Below are positions 26,347-35,985 of a DNA stretch of 64,000 nucleotides, piece by piece; position 1 is the stretch's first letter, and every line of letters begins with the position of its first letter. The DNA is from Saccharomonospora marina XMU15. Lineage in GTDB: Bacteria; Actinomycetota; Actinomycetes; Mycobacteriales; Pseudonocardiaceae. The notes beneath the pieces are model-generated. The model searched no databases and was not told where the DNA came from. It was given only the letters and a program-made list of their open reading frames with translations. Made by a program: the position numbers and the translations under genes. The DNA lies in the NCBI RefSeq assembly GCF_000244955.1, contig NZ_CM001439.1, positions 1,702,628-1,766,627 on the forward strand, given 5' to 3'.

Positions 26347-27759
26347 GCCCGCTGGCAACGCCGACACCGCGGCCAATGCGTCGACCATGCCGTGTCCGTA
26401 GAAGCTGTTGTAGCCGCTGTAGCCGGTGCAGTAGGCGTCCTGGGTGCCGTCGCCCGCCACGTCGTAGTCGGTGGGACACGCCAGAGCGGACGCCTGCCCG
26501 GTCAGCGCCGCGCGCAACTCGCGGGGCGTCGCGCCGGGCAGCCGGGAGGCCAGCAGCGCCGCGACCCCGGCCACGTGCGGTGCCGCCATCGACGTTCCAC
26601 ACATCGACTCGTATCCGGACGGCACCGTCGACAGCACGCAGTCGTCGGTGCCGCCCCCTGGGGCGGTGAGGTCGATCACGCCGAGCCCGTGCGAGCTGTA
26701 GGCAGCCTTGACGCCTGAGCTTTCGACCGAGGAGACGGCCACCACCTGCGGCAACCCGGCAGGCAGTGCCTCGCAACTGCTGCTGTCAGCCGCGGCCGCG
26801 ATACCGCTCGGGTTGGAGCGGGTCAGTTGCACGCCCTCGTTGGTCGCCGCCGCCACGGTGAGCGTGCCCGCCGCTTCGGCGTACTCCACGGCCCTGGCCA
26901 GCGCTTCGTGTACCACCTGCTGTCCGCTGCCGGATGCGCACGACGTCGGCCACGGCGCCACCAGGTAACTGCTGTTGGTGACCTGCATGCCGTTGCGGGC
27001 GGCCCACAGCAGCCCGCAGACGGCGGCCTCGGGATCGACGTAGCCGCGCTCGTCGATGACCTTCACCGATGCCAGCCGCACACCAGGGGCCACACCGGTG
27101 ATGCCCCTGCCGTCGTCGGCGGCGGCGAGTATGCCCGCGACGTGAGTGCCGTGCCCCGAGGTTGTCGGTTCCCACGCCGAGCGGGCGTGGTCCGGCGAGC
27201 CGGACAGGCAACCCACCGACAGTTCCGCGTCCACCGTGCCCGCGAGGTCGGGATGCGCGGGGTCGATTCCGGAGTCCAGGACGCCCACGACGACATCCCG
27301 GCTGCCCACGTCGACGCTGTGCGCGGCGGTCGCGTTGATCGCGCGCAGGTTCCACTGTTCGGCGCTGCGGTCGGCGGTGGTGACGTCCGTGCCGGTCCGC
27401 GACGGTATCCGCGGCGCGTTCCCCGGCACTGCCGACCCTGGACCGCGCCGAGCGAGCCGAGCCGCTTGCGCGCTGAACGCCCGTTGCGGACCGATGCGCT
27501 CGGCGAACAGGGTGGTGGAAGACACGGCGACACCGACCGCGATCTCCGGGTAGTAGTCGGTGACGGTGCCGCACGCGGCCCGGATCTGTCGGTGCGCGGT
27601 AGGCGCGGTGGTGCCCTTGTCGAACAGCACGACATAACGCAGCTGTGGACCGTCCACGTCGCAGGGACTCGCCGGTGCCGCGGTGGCGCTTGTCACACCG
27701 AGGTGGCCGCTGAGCGCGAGAGTGACACACGCGAGAACCACGCTGCCACGCCCGCGCAC
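26134..27759 (-). CDS. Secreted subtilisin-like S8 serine peptidase with an antisense C-terminal tail
   Basis: 541 residues from the GTG at 27759, which has GGAGG six nt upstream. A Sec signal (SVVLACVTLALSGHLGVTSA, then TAAPAS) is followed by a propeptide-like region. The triad is Asp in GVLDSGIDPAHPDL, His in TSGHGTHVAGI and Ser in MCGTSMAAPHVAG, with the oxyanion Asn probably in QVTNSSYL. The catalytic domain ends near YGHGMVDALAAVSAL, about 70 codons before the stop. Those last codons lie antisense to the ABC permease and are Gln/Arg/Asp-rich with no family similarity, so the original stop seems lost. It is not a mycosin: no C-terminal membrane helix is seen. Confidence 0.88.
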   Translation of the reverse strand: MRGRGSVVLACVTLALSGHLGVTSATAAPASPCDVDGPQLRYVVLFDKGTTAPTAHRQIRAACGTVTDYYPEIAVGVAVSSTTLFAERIGPQRAFSAQAARLARRGPGSAVPGNAPRIPSRTGTDVTTADRSAEQWNLRAINATAAHSVDVGSRDVVVGVLDSGIDPAHPDLAGTVDAELSVGCLSGSPDHARSAWEPTTSGHGTHVAGILAAADDGRGITGVAPGVRLASVKVIDERGYVDPEAAVCGLLWAARNGMQVTNSSYLVAPWPTSCASGSGQQVVHEALARAVEYAEAAGTLTVAAATNEGVQLTRSNPSGIAAAADSSSCEALPAGLPQVVAVSSVESSGVKAAYSSHGLGVIDLTAPGGGTDDCVLSTVPSGYESMCGTSMAAPHVAGVAALLASRLPGATPRELRAALTGQASALACPTDYDVAGDGTQDAYCTGYSGYNSFYGHGMVDALAAVSALPAGSAQQQAVQPARRPVEPNDRQDEQVRQVPEHRDVEHTDRKPPGQLDAVIQREALHDYAQRLGVDGQWVEGR

Positions 27760-28239
27760 GCCGGCCTCCGTCTGCCACTGACTCGGCTTTTTCCCTGCCG
27801 GGGCGCACGTTAACCAGCGTGCCGGAGAGGGACAAGCCGGAACCGGAAGTTCCCCCGGCCGAGAGGCGCTCGCCACCGAGCGCGCGATGACGTGCTCGCC
27901 GTGTGGGATACTCGGTGTTGGTTACCGAGCCGTTGCCGCCGCCGTACGGGTGGGGCGCAGCGGTTGGTGGCCCGGTGACGTGCTGAAAGAGTCGAAGAAG
28001 GTCGTCGCCGCCGCGCGCAAGGTGCCGGGCGGCTGGACGATCTGGGAGGCGTCGAACGCGCGGGCTTGCTCGGCGCGGCACCGTGGGACCTGCCGTCGGC
28101 GGTGTGCCGGTCACCCGGCACCTCGGCGGCGCGAGAGGCAAGGATTCCCGTCGGCGGTGCAGCCCACCACGGCGGTACAAAACAGGAAACGGCCCCTGCG
28201 CGGCCGCGTGTTGAACGCGCCCGGGGGCGGAGGAGATGT
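27760..28239 (+). promoter_or_regulatory. 480-bp leader region of rne
   Basis: No convincing gene lies here, although some frames are open. GATACT at 27907-27912 after a TG-rich stretch is a candidate -10. CTCGGT (27911-27916) and ACCGAG (27924-27929) form a 6-bp stem with a 7-nt loop exactly where the transcript would begin. The implied leader of about 320 nt would be long, as RNase E genes often have for autoregulation by cleavage of their own mRNA. This is an inference from position. Confidence 0.4.
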
Positions 28240-31188
28240 ATGTCGAACGCGGAGACACCCGCCGAGAACGCTGGCGGGACTACCGCCACATCCACAGCCG
28301 CTGCGCTGGCGGAACTGCCGAACAGGATCAGGGTCCACGCCTTGGCCAAGCTGCTCGGCGCCAGCAGCCGCGAGGTGCTGGCCAAGCTCGCAGACCTGGG
28401 CGAGGAAGCCCGCAGCCCGCAGTCAGGGGTTCACAAGGACGTGGCACTCAAGGTGGCCGAATCGCTCGGGGTGCTCGACAGCGCTCTGGCCGAGACGGCC
28501 GCGCCCGCGACCGGGGCGGCCGCCGAGCCCGGTGAGTCGCAAGACACGGCACAGGCGGTGTCCTCACAGCCGCCGCCGGTCGCCGCGACGCCACCGCCGG
28601 TGGCTCCGGCAGAGCCGAGTACGCCACCGCAGCCAGTTGCCACCCCGGTGTTCGCGGCGCCGTCCCCGGTGTTCCTGCCGCCGGAGCCGGTCGCGGCGGA
28701 ACAGCCGTCGCGTGCCAAGCCGCAGCAGGCCGAAGAAGACCAGGATGCCGGGCACAGCCGGGAGGAACCGTCCGGCGATTCCGGCGACGACGGCGATTCC
28801 GGCGATTCCGGCGATTCCGGCGACTCCGGTGAGAGTGGCGGTCGCAGGCGGCGCCGTCGCGGACGTCGTGGCCGGGGCCGAGGCAAGGGTGGCGAGGAGC
28901 TGGCCGACGAGCAGGAGAGCTCCGACACCGCGGCAGGTGGCGAGGACAAGCAGCAGGAGGAGAAGGCCGAATCCGCCCCGAGCAAGCCGGAGGACGGTGG
29001 CGAGGCAGAAGAGTCGGAGTCGGCGAGCAAGCGTCGACGCAGGCGGCGGCGCCGTAAGAGCGGCGACGACGACGCCACCGAGGCGACCCCGGACGACCCA
29101 CCGAACACGGTCACCCACGTCCGTGACTCCAAGTCCGAGGCCAAGTCCGAAGCCAAGTCCGAGGCCAAGACCGAGGCCAAGACCGAGCCACGTGACGGTG
29201 TCCGCAGCGTTCGTGGGTCGACCCGGCTCGAGGCCAAGCGGCAGCGGCGAAGGGACGGCAGGGAGGCGGGGCGCAGGCGCGCGCCGATCTTGTCGGAGGC
29301 GGAGTTCCTCGCCCGACGTGAATCGGTCGAGCGCACCATGGTCGTCGCCGAGCGGGGAGACTCCACCCAGATCGGCGTACTCGAGGACGGTGTGCTCGTC
29401 GAGCACTTCGTCACCTCTTCGGGCAGCGGCTCGATCGTCGGTAACGTCTACCTCGGCCGGGTGCAGAACGTGTTGCCCTCGATGGAGGCCGCGTTCATCG
29501 ACATCGGCAGGGGCCGCAACGCCGTCCTCTACGCCGGTGAGGTGGACTGGGACGCCGCCGGGCTGGAGGGCAAGGCCCGCAAGATCGAGCAGGCGCTCGC
29601 CACCGGCGACAACGTGCTGGTTCAGGTCACCAAGGACCCGGTCGGGCACAAGGGTGCCAGGCTCACCACCCAGATCTCGCTACCTGGGCGGTTCCTGGTG
29701 TACGTCCCGGCAGGTGGCGCCACCGGCATCTCGCGCAAGCTGCCGGAGAACGAGCGGCGCAGGCTCAAGGACATCCTGAAGCGGATCGTGCCCGAGGACG
29801 CGGGCGTGATCATCCGGACCGCGTCGGAGGGCATCAGCGAGGAGGAACTCGCCAGGGACGTGCGCAGGCTGAAGGCGCAGTGGGAGGTCATCAAGGAGAA
29901 GGCCGAGTCCGCCTCCGGTAAGAAGTCCGGCGCGCCCGCGCTGCTCTACGAGGAGCCCGACCTGCTGGTCAAGGTGGTGCGGGACCTGTTCACCGAGGAC
30001 TTCGCCAAGCTGGAGGTGCAGGGCGACACCGCGTGGGAGACCATCCACGCCTACGTCGACCACGTCGCCCCCGACCTTTCCGACCGCCTCAAGCGCTACG
30101 CGGGCAAGGGCGACGTCTTCGCCGACTACCGCATCGACGAGCAACTCACCAAGGCGCTGGACAGGAAGGTGTGGCTGCCCTCGGGCGGGTACCTGGTCAT
30201 CGACCGCACCGAGGCGATGACGGTGATCGATGTCAACACCGGCAAGTTCACCGGCTCCGGCGGCAACCTGGAAGAGACCGTCACCCGCAACAACCTCGAG
30301 TCCGCCGAGGAGATCGTCCGCCAGCTGCGGCTGCGCGACATCGGCGGCATCATCGTGATCGACTTCATCGACATGGTGCTGGAATCCAACCGAGACCTGG
30401 TGCTGCGAAGGCTCACCGAGTGCCTCGGCAGGGACCGCACCCGGCACCAGGTCGCCGAGGTGACCTCGCTCGGCCTCGTGCAGATGACCCGCAAGCGCGT
30501 GGGTACCGGGCTGCTGGAGGCTTTCTCGACGACGTGTGAGCACTGCAAGGGCCGTGGTGTGATCGTCTCGTCGGAACCGCAGCGCGGTGCGGGCAACGGC
30601 GGCGGCGGAGGAGGCGGTGGTCAGTCGCGACGGTCGCGAAACAAGGCCAAGGCCGAGGAGGCGGAGTCGAAGTCGGCGGAGCCGGTTCCGACACCCGAGC
30701 AGCGCGAGTCCGTGGTGTCGGCGGTCCAGGCGATGGCCAACGCCTCCAAGTCGGCAGGCAAGTCCGACGACGGCGGGCAGGGTGAGGAAGCTCCGAAGCT
30801 CAACGGCCACGCTCAGGAGCAGCAACCACGGGCGGAGGTGACCGAACCCGAGACCGCACGCGAGCGGGCGAAGGAGTCGAGGGCCAGGCACCGGCGGGTG
30901 GCCAGACCGCAGCGCAGCCCGGAGCCCGCCCAGGAGGCACACGAGGAGGAGACGGCACCACCGGCGGAGCAGACCCGGCCGAGCACGTCGGCTACCTCCG
31001 AGCCGGAGCAGGAAACCACGTCGGCGGCACCGCAAGCCTCGGCGGAGCAGGAACCGCGGGCCAAGGCCGAACCCGAGGCGGAGGCATCCGTTCCCGTGCC
31101 CGCCACGCGCACCACCACACGGAGGCCACGCCGCGCGGCCACCCGGCCCGCGGGCCCACCGGTGCACGCTCAGGAGAACGGCTCATGA
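28240..31188 (+). CDS. rne: Ribonuclease E/G with long disordered arms
   Basis: 982 residues. Residues ~22-70 (RIRVHALAKLLGASSREVLA) resemble an IF2 N-terminal module. Then comes a disordered acidic and Arg-rich segment with 9-bp-unit GDS repeats and 12-bp-unit KSEA repeats. The S1-like domain starts near residue 400 (GNVYLGRVQNVLPSMEAAF). The catalytic DNase-I-like part has MTVIDVNTGKFTG near 664 and IIVIDFIDM, whose Asp residues bind Mg2+. The zinc-link is CEHC at about 767. The tail is again disordered. It initiates mRNA decay and rRNA processing. The ATG at 28240 follows CGGAGGAG; the frame is open before it but lacks conservation. Confidence 0.95.
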   Translation: MSNAETPAENAGGTTATSTAAALAELPNRIRVHALAKLLGASSREVLAKLADLGEEARSPQSGVHKDVALKVAESLGVLDSALAETAAPATGAAAEPGESQDTAQAVSSQPPPVAATPPPVAPAEPSTPPQPVATPVFAAPSPVFLPPEPVAAEQPSRAKPQQAEEDQDAGHSREEPSGDSGDDGDSGDSGDSGDSGESGGRRRRRRGRRGRGRGKGGEELADEQESSDTAAGGEDKQQEEKAESAPSKPEDGGEAEESESASKRRRRRRRRKSGDDDATEATPDDPPNTVTHVRDSKSEAKSEAKSEAKTEAKTEPRDGVRSVRGSTRLEAKRQRRRDGREAGRRRAPILSEAEFLARRESVERTMVVAERGDSTQIGVLEDGVLVEHFVTSSGSGSIVGNVYLGRVQNVLPSMEAAFIDIGRGRNAVLYAGEVDWDAAGLEGKARKIEQALATGDNVLVQVTKDPVGHKGARLTTQISLPGRFLVYVPAGGATGISRKLPENERRRLKDILKRIVPEDAGVIIRTASEGISEEELARDVRRLKAQWEVIKEKAESASGKKSGAPALLYEEPDLLVKVVRDLFTEDFAKLEVQGDTAWETIHAYVDHVAPDLSDRLKRYAGKGDVFADYRIDEQLTKALDRKVWLPSGGYLVIDRTEAMTVIDVNTGKFTGSGGNLEETVTRNNLESAEEIVRQLRLRDIGGIIVIDFIDMVLESNRDLVLRRLTECLGRDRTRHQVAEVTSLGLVQMTRKRVGTGLLEAFSTTCEHCKGRGVIVSSEPQRGAGNGGGGGGGGQSRRSRNKAKAEEAESKSAEPVPTPEQRESVVSAVQAMANASKSAGKSDDGGQGEEAPKLNGHAQEQQPRAEVTEPETARERAKESRARHRRVARPQRSPEPAQEAHEEETAPPAEQTRPSTSATSEPEQETTSAAPQASAEQEPRAKAEPEAEASVPVPATRTTTRRPRRAATRPAGPPVHAQENGS

Positions 31189-31297
31189 CCACCCCCGTGA
31201 AGTGCAGGTCGGAGCCGACCAGTAACCTGTATGACGGCCCGCGATCGGAGCAGGCCTCATGAGCCCCAACCCACAGTCGAGTAACCAGGAGACTTCC

Positions 31298-31612
31298 GTG
31301 TCGGCGTATGCAGTCGTCAAGACCGGCGGCAAGCAGTACAAGGTCGCCGTTGGCGATGTCGTCGAGGTCGAGAAGCTCGAGGGCGAGCCGGGCACCGAGC
31401 ACACCTTCCCCGCCGTCCTGGTGGTCGACGGCGACGAGGTCACGACGGACGTCGACACGCTGGCGAAGGTCTCGGTCACCGGCAGGGTCGTCGAGCAGAC
31501 CAAGGGTCCCAAGATCCGCATCCACAAGTTCAAGAACAAGACCGGCTACCACAAGCGGCAGGGTCACCGGCAGCGGTTGACCCGCGTCGAGGTCACCGGC
31601 ATCAACAAGTAA
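31298..31612 (+). CDS. rplU: 50S ribosomal protein L21
   Basis: 104 residues starting [20 protein letters not shown], the family N-terminus, and ending [20 protein letters not shown]. The GTG at 31298 has AGGAGA upstream. An in-frame ATG 13 codons earlier exists but adds non-family sequence. rpmA follows after 15 bp. Confidence 0.97.
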   Translation: MSAYAVVKTGGKQYKVAVGDVVEVEKLEGEPGTEHTFPAVLVVDGDEVTTDVDTLAKVSVTGRVVEQTKGPKIRIHKFKNKTGYHKRQGHRQRLTRVEVTGINK

Positions 31613-31627
31613 GGAACCTGACCAGCC

Positions 31628-31885
31628 ATGGCACACAAGAAGGGCGCGTCCAGCTCTCGTAACGGCCGTGACTCCAACCCGAAGTACCTCGGCGTCAAGC
31701 GGTTCGGCGGTCAGGCCGTCAAGGCGGGCGAGATCCTGGTTCGTCAGCGCGGCACCAAGTTCCACCCGGGTGTGAACGTCGGCCGTGGTGGCGACGACAC
31801 ACTCTTCGCACTCGCCGCGGGGTCGGTCCAGTTCGGCACGAAGCGTGGCCGCAAGACGGTCAACATCGTGCCGGCCGAGGCCTGA
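31628..31885 (+). CDS. rpmA: 50S ribosomal protein L27
   Basis: 85 residues. [20 protein letters not shown] with the N-terminal tail that reaches the peptidyl transferase centre, then [20 protein letters not shown]. It begins directly with the mature-type Met-Ala-His and has no firmicute-style cleavable N-terminal extension. It ends 26 bp before a strong terminator. Confidence 0.98.
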   Translation: MAHKKGASSSRNGRDSNPKYLGVKRFGGQAVKAGEILVRQRGTKFHPGVNVGRGGDDTLFALAAGSVQFGTKRGRKTVNIVPAEA

Positions 31886-31911
31886 CCGGCCCGGCCAGCA
31901 CGCGAACCCAG

Positions 31912-31956
31912 AACGAGGGGCGGGTCCGGAACACATCCGGCCCCGCCCCTCGTTTT
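31912..31956 (+). terminator. Intrinsic terminator after rplU-rpmA
   Basis: AACGAGGGGCGGG (31912-31924) pairs perfectly with CCCGCCCCTCGTT (31942-31954); an inner TCCGG/CCGG helix shortens the loop, and TT follows so that the message would end in UUUU. This is the only hairpin in the window with a short U-run. It separates the ribosomal protein genes from obg. Confidence 0.9.
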
Positions 31957-32000
31957 GCTGTGACAGGGAAAAGACTTCCGTCCACGAGAGAGGCAGCACG

Positions 32001-33467
32001 ATGGCGTCCCGATTCGTCGACCGCGCGGTGATCCACGTTGCCGCAGGCAACGGCGGCAACGGGTGCGCCTCGGTGCACCGCGAGAAGTTCAAGCCACTGG
32101 GCGGACCCGACGGCGGCAACGGCGGCAACGGGGGAGACGTGGTCCTGGTCGTCGACCCGGGAGTGCATACCCTGCTCGACTTCCATTTCCGTCCGCACGC
32201 CAGTGCGGGCAACGGCAAGCAGGGGCAGGGCAGCAACCGCAGCGGTGCGGCGGGGGAGTCGCTGCAGCTGAGCGTTCCGGACGGCACCGTCGTGCTGACC
32301 GAGGACGGCGAAGTGCTGGCCGATCTGGTCGGTGCGGGCACCAAGTTCGTCGCCGCCAAGGGCGGCAGGGGTGGTCTCGGTAACGCGGCGCTGGCCTCAC
32401 GCGCTCGCAAAGCCCCCGGGTTCGCGCTGCTGGGCGAGCCCGGGGAGGCCCGGGACCTGGTGCTGGAGCTGCGCTCGGTGGCCGATGTGGGGCTGTTGGG
32501 CTTTCCTTCCGCGGGCAAGTCGTCACTCATCTCGGTGCTGTCCGCCGCACGCCCGAAGATCGCCGACTACCCGTTCACCACGCTCGTACCGAACCTCGGG
32601 GTCGTCACAGCGGGTGACACCGTTTTCACGATGGCGGATGTGCCCGGCCTGATCCCGGGCGCCAGTGAGGGCAAGGGCCTCGGACTGGACTTCCTGCGGC
32701 ACATCGAACGGTGCGCCGTACTGGTGCACGTGGTGGACTGCGCGACATACGAACCGAACCGCGACCCGATCAGCGACGTCGACACGCTGGAGGCCGAACT
32801 CGCGCGCTACACGCCCGCCCTCGGTGGGGACCTGGCGCAGCGGCCTCGCGTGGTGGTGCTGAACAAGGTGGACGTACCGGAGGCCGCCGAGCTTGCCGAA
32901 CTGGTGCGGCCGGACCTCGAGGCTCGCGGACTGCGCGTGTTCGAGATCTCGACCGTGACGCGCAAGGGCCTGCGCGAGCTGACATTCGCGCTCGGTGAGA
33001 TCGTGGCCGCCTACCGCGCCGCGCAGCCGCCGCCGACGCCGACCAAGGTGGTGCTCACCCCCAAGGCCGTCGACGACGGTGGCTTCACCGTTGAACCCGA
33101 TCCCGACGAACCGGGTGGCTTCATCGTCCGTGGCACGCGGCCGGAGCGTTGGGTGCGGCAGACCAACTTCGGCAACGACGAGGCCATCGGCTACCTGGCC
33201 GACCGGCTGAACAGGCTCGGTGTCGAGGACGAGCTCGCCCGCCAGGGCGCCGAACCGGGAAGCCCGGTCACGATCGGGGACGTGACGTTCGACTGGGAGC
33301 CGTCCACACCCGGTGTCGCCGGGGTGCTCGCCGGAAGGGGCAGCGACCCCAGGCTGGCCGACCGGAGCAGGATCACCGCCGCGCAACGCAAGGAAGCGCG
33401 CCGGATCCGGCGCGAGGGACTGCCGGAGCCCGACGCCGACACCGAAGAGGACGTCGATGACGAGTGA
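32001..33467 (+). CDS. obg: Obg/CgtA GTPase
   Basis: 488 residues. The Gly-rich Obg fold occupies residues 1-160 ([20 protein letters not shown]). The G domain follows with G1 GFPSAGKSS (~169), G3 [10 protein letters not shown] and G4 NKVD (~288). The C-terminal OCT domain is around 350-430 ([20 protein letters not shown]). It assists 50S assembly and couples ribosome state to the stress response. The ATG at 32001 is preceded by GAGAGAGGCAG. Its last 11 bp overlap proB. Confidence 0.97.
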   Translation: MASRFVDRAVIHVAAGNGGNGCASVHREKFKPLGGPDGGNGGNGGDVVLVVDPGVHTLLDFHFRPHASAGNGKQGQGSNRSGAAGESLQLSVPDGTVVLTEDGEVLADLVGAGTKFVAAKGGRGGLGNAALASRARKAPGFALLGEPGEARDLVLELRSVADVGLLGFPSAGKSSLISVLSAARPKIADYPFTTLVPNLGVVTAGDTVFTMADVPGLIPGASEGKGLGLDFLRHIERCAVLVHVVDCATYEPNRDPISDVDTLEAELARYTPALGGDLAQRPRVVVLNKVDVPEAAELAELVRPDLEARGLRVFEISTVTRKGLRELTFALGEIVAAYRAAQPPPTPTKVVLTPKAVDDGGFTVEPDPDEPGGFIVRGTRPERWVRQTNFGNDEAIGYLADRLNRLGVEDELARQGAEPGSPVTIGDVTFDWEPSTPGVAGVLAGRGSDPRLADRSRITAAQRKEARRIRREGLPEPDADTEEDVDDE

Positions 33468-34572
33468 GGCCCGGCGTGCGATCGCCCTCGCGCGGCGGCT
33501 GGTCGTCAAGGTCGGCTCTTCCGCACTGACCACGACCGGTGACGGGCTGGACATCACCAGGCTGCACGCGCTGGTCGACGCGATCGCCGATCGGCTGGGC
33601 AGGCAGACCCAGATCGTGCTCGTCTCCTCAGGCGCGATCGGTGCGGGGCTGGCGCCGCTGTCGCTGGATGCGCGCCCACGCGATCTGGCCACCCAGCAGG
33701 CGGCCGCCAGCGTCGGCCAACTGACACTGGCCCATGCCTACGCCGAATCCTTCGGTCGCTACTCGCGCACGGTCGGCCAGGTGTTGCTCACCTCGGACGA
33801 CGTGGTGCGCAGGGCGCACTACCGTAACGCCGAGCGGACGTTCTCCCGGCTGCTGTCCCTTGGTGCGGTGCCGGTGGTCAACGAGAACGACACCGTGGCC
33901 ACGGAGGAGATCCGGTTCGGCGACAACGACCGGCTCGCCGCACTCGTGGCCCACCTCATCGGTGCCGACGGCTTGGTACTGCTGTCCGACGTGGACGCTC
34001 TCTACGACGGTGATCCGCGTGCGGGCGGTACCCGCAAGATCGCCGAGATCAGGTCGGAATCCGATCTCGACGGCCTGGCGGTGGGGATGTCGAGTTCCGG
34101 CCTCGGCACGGGCGGCATGATGTCCAAGGTGGCGGCTGCTCGCACCGCGGCGGCCGCGGGAATCCCGGTGCTCATCGCGGCGGCCGCCGAGGCCGAGCGC
34201 GCGTTGCGGGATGCTGACGTCGGTACGGCGTTCCAGCAGGCCGGCGCCCGGCTGTCGGCCCGCAGGTTCTGGCTCGGTTACGCGGCGGGGTCGCGAGGCA
34301 GGCTCCACCTCGACGACGGTGCGGTCGCGGCGGTGGTGCGCAACCGGCGCTCGCTGCTGGCCGCGGGTGTCACCGGGGTGGACGGCGACTTCCAGGCGGG
34401 CGACGTGGTGGACCTGGTGGATGCGGCACAGGAGGTGGTCGCCCGTGGTGTCGTCGCCTTCGACGTCACCGAGTTGCCCGACCTGATCGGCAGATCAACG
34501 CACGAGTTGCCGCCCGACCAGCGTCGTGAGGTCGTGCACGCCGACGATCTGGTGCCACTGCGCGGTCGGTGA
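33457..34572 (+). CDS. proB: Glutamate 5-kinase
   Basis: 371 residues. It phosphorylates glutamate in the first step of proline synthesis. The amino acid kinase domain has [41 protein letters not shown] and [14 protein letters not shown]-terminal PUA domain ([20 protein letters not shown]) is present. The ATG lies 11 bp inside obg, so translation is coupled. proA is not adjacent, unlike in many bacteria. Confidence 0.96.
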   Translation: MTSEARRAIALARRLVVKVGSSALTTTGDGLDITRLHALVDAIADRLGRQTQIVLVSSGAIGAGLAPLSLDARPRDLATQQAAASVGQLTLAHAYAESFGRYSRTVGQVLLTSDDVVRRAHYRNAERTFSRLLSLGAVPVVNENDTVATEEIRFGDNDRLAALVAHLIGADGLVLLSDVDALYDGDPRAGGTRKIAEIRSESDLDGLAVGMSSSGLGTGGMMSKVAAARTAAAAGIPVLIAAAAEAERALRDADVGTAFQQAGARLSARRFWLGYAAGSRGRLHLDDGAVAAVVRNRRSLLAAGVTGVDGDFQAGDVVDLVDAAQEVVARGVVAFDVTELPDLIGRSTHELPPDQRREVVHADDLVPLRGR

Positions 34573-34593
34573 CCGGTCGGCTCGCGATCGCGC

Positions 34594-35874
34594 TCAGCGC
34601 AGTTCGCTGCGGTTGGTTTCCGGCAGGGTCAGGATCACCAGGAACGCCACGGCGGAGCCGGCGGCTACGTACCAGAAGAAGGCACCGGCGACGCCCGCGT
34701 TCGCCAGCGCCGTGATCACCAGCGGCGCCGTGCCACCGAAGGTCGCGACCGTGAGGTTGTACCAGGCCCCGATACCGAGTGCCCGCAACGACGTGGGGAA
34801 CAGCTCGCTCATGATCGCGGGTGCGATCGAGGTCATCGCGGTGTAAAGGCCCAGCCCGACGCAGAACACCACCAGCAGGTTCAGCAGGCCCGGTCGCACC
34901 AGTGTCGACAGCGGGACGATGAGGATCGCCATCGCGGCCGACCACACCATGAGCTGCGGTTTGCGGCCGAAGCGATCCGACAGCGCGCCCATGGGGTACT
35001 GCAGCGCGACGAAGATCGCCGTGGCGATGGACAGGGCGAGGAAGACGTCGACGTCGTCGGCCCCGCGTGACTCCACGGCGAACGGCGTGAGGGCGCTGAA
35101 GAACGTGTAGTAGCACAGCGTGGACAGCATGGTGAAGCCGACCAGCTGCCCCACCGCCTTCGGGTGCGCGCGCAACGTAGTGATCAGCGGATGCCTGACC
35201 CTGCGGGCGGTGGTCTTGTTCTCCTTGAACTGCTCGGTCTCCTCCAGGCTGGTGCGCAGCCACAGGCCGATGACGCCCAGCACACCACCGAGTAGGAACG
35301 GCAGCCGCCAGCCCCACGACTGCAGTTGAGCGTCGTCCATCGTGCGGGCGAGCACGAAGCCCAGTACCGAGGCCAGCAGCACGGCGCTTCCGGTGGAGAT
35401 GTAGAAGAACGACGAGTACCGTCCGCGCCTCGCGGGGGGCGCGATCTCGCCGAGGTAGGCGGACGCGTTCGACACCTCGCCACCGAGCGACAACCCCTGT
35501 GCGATCCGGGCGAGTAGCAGCATGAGTGGCGCCAGCCAGCCGATCTGCTCGTAGGTGGGGAGCAGGCCGATCAGCGCCGAGCCGCCCGCCATCAGCACGA
35601 TCGTGAAGATCATCGCGGGCCTGCGACCTTTGAGGTCGGCGAAGCGGCCGATGAGCATGCCGCCGAGCGGGCGGAAGAAGAATGCGAGCGCATAGGTGGC
35701 GAAAGTGTTGATCTGCGCCAGCTCACCGGGGAAGAAGGCGGTGGCGAAGTAGATGCTGAACGTGGCGTAGATGGTCCAGTCGAACCACTCCAGCGCGTTT
35801 CCCACGCTGGCCGCGAACAGCTTGCGCACCGGGAGTCGGTGGACGGCGGGCGCACCGACGTTCGACTCGACCAT
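34594..35874 (-). CDS. MHS-family (metabolite:H+ symporter) MFS transporter
   Basis: 426 residues, 12 helices. ASVGNALEWFDWTIYATFSI is the MHS/ProP/ShiA/KgtP subfamily signature, with IGRFADLKGRRPAM as the loop 2-3 motif and GEVSNASAYLGEIAPPARRG in helix 5. Such symporters take up organic acids or compatible solutes such as shikimate, alpha-ketoglutarate, proline or betaine. The ATG at 35874 has GGAGGG upstream. It faces proB tail to tail across 21 bp. Confidence 0.9.
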   Translation of the reverse strand: MVESNVGAPAVHRLPVRKLFAASVGNALEWFDWTIYATFSIYFATAFFPGELAQINTFATYALAFFFRPLGGMLIGRFADLKGRRPAMIFTIVLMAGGSALIGLLPTYEQIGWLAPLMLLLARIAQGLSLGGEVSNASAYLGEIAPPARRGRYSSFFYISTGSAVLLASVLGFVLARTMDDAQLQSWGWRLPFLLGGVLGVIGLWLRTSLEETEQFKENKTTARRVRHPLITTLRAHPKAVGQLVGFTMLSTLCYYTFFSALTPFAVESRGADDVDVFLALSIATAIFVALQYPMGALSDRFGRKPQLMVWSAAMAILIVPLSTLVRPGLLNLLVVFCVGLGLYTAMTSIAPAIMSELFPTSLRALGIGAWYNLTVATFGGTAPLVITALANAGVAGAFFWYVAAGSAVAFLVILTLPETNRSELR

Positions 35875-35985
35875 GTCGACCCTCCGCGTATCTGTGGGGA
35901 GAGTGGAACTGTGCCACAACATCGAGCGGGGCGGAAGTTTTCCAACATCCATGCGCTCGGCTTTTCGGATGGCGAAACGATTCCG

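Noticed and set aside
26134-27759. Mycosin (type VII secretion protease)
   Set aside because: Has the S8 triad and a signal peptide but lacks a C-terminal membrane helix and adjacent ecc genes.
27887-29779. 630-codon frame ahead of and within rne
   Set aside because: Ser/Arg/Pro-rich alternative frame of the rne disordered arm; no start with ribosome binding site and no domain.
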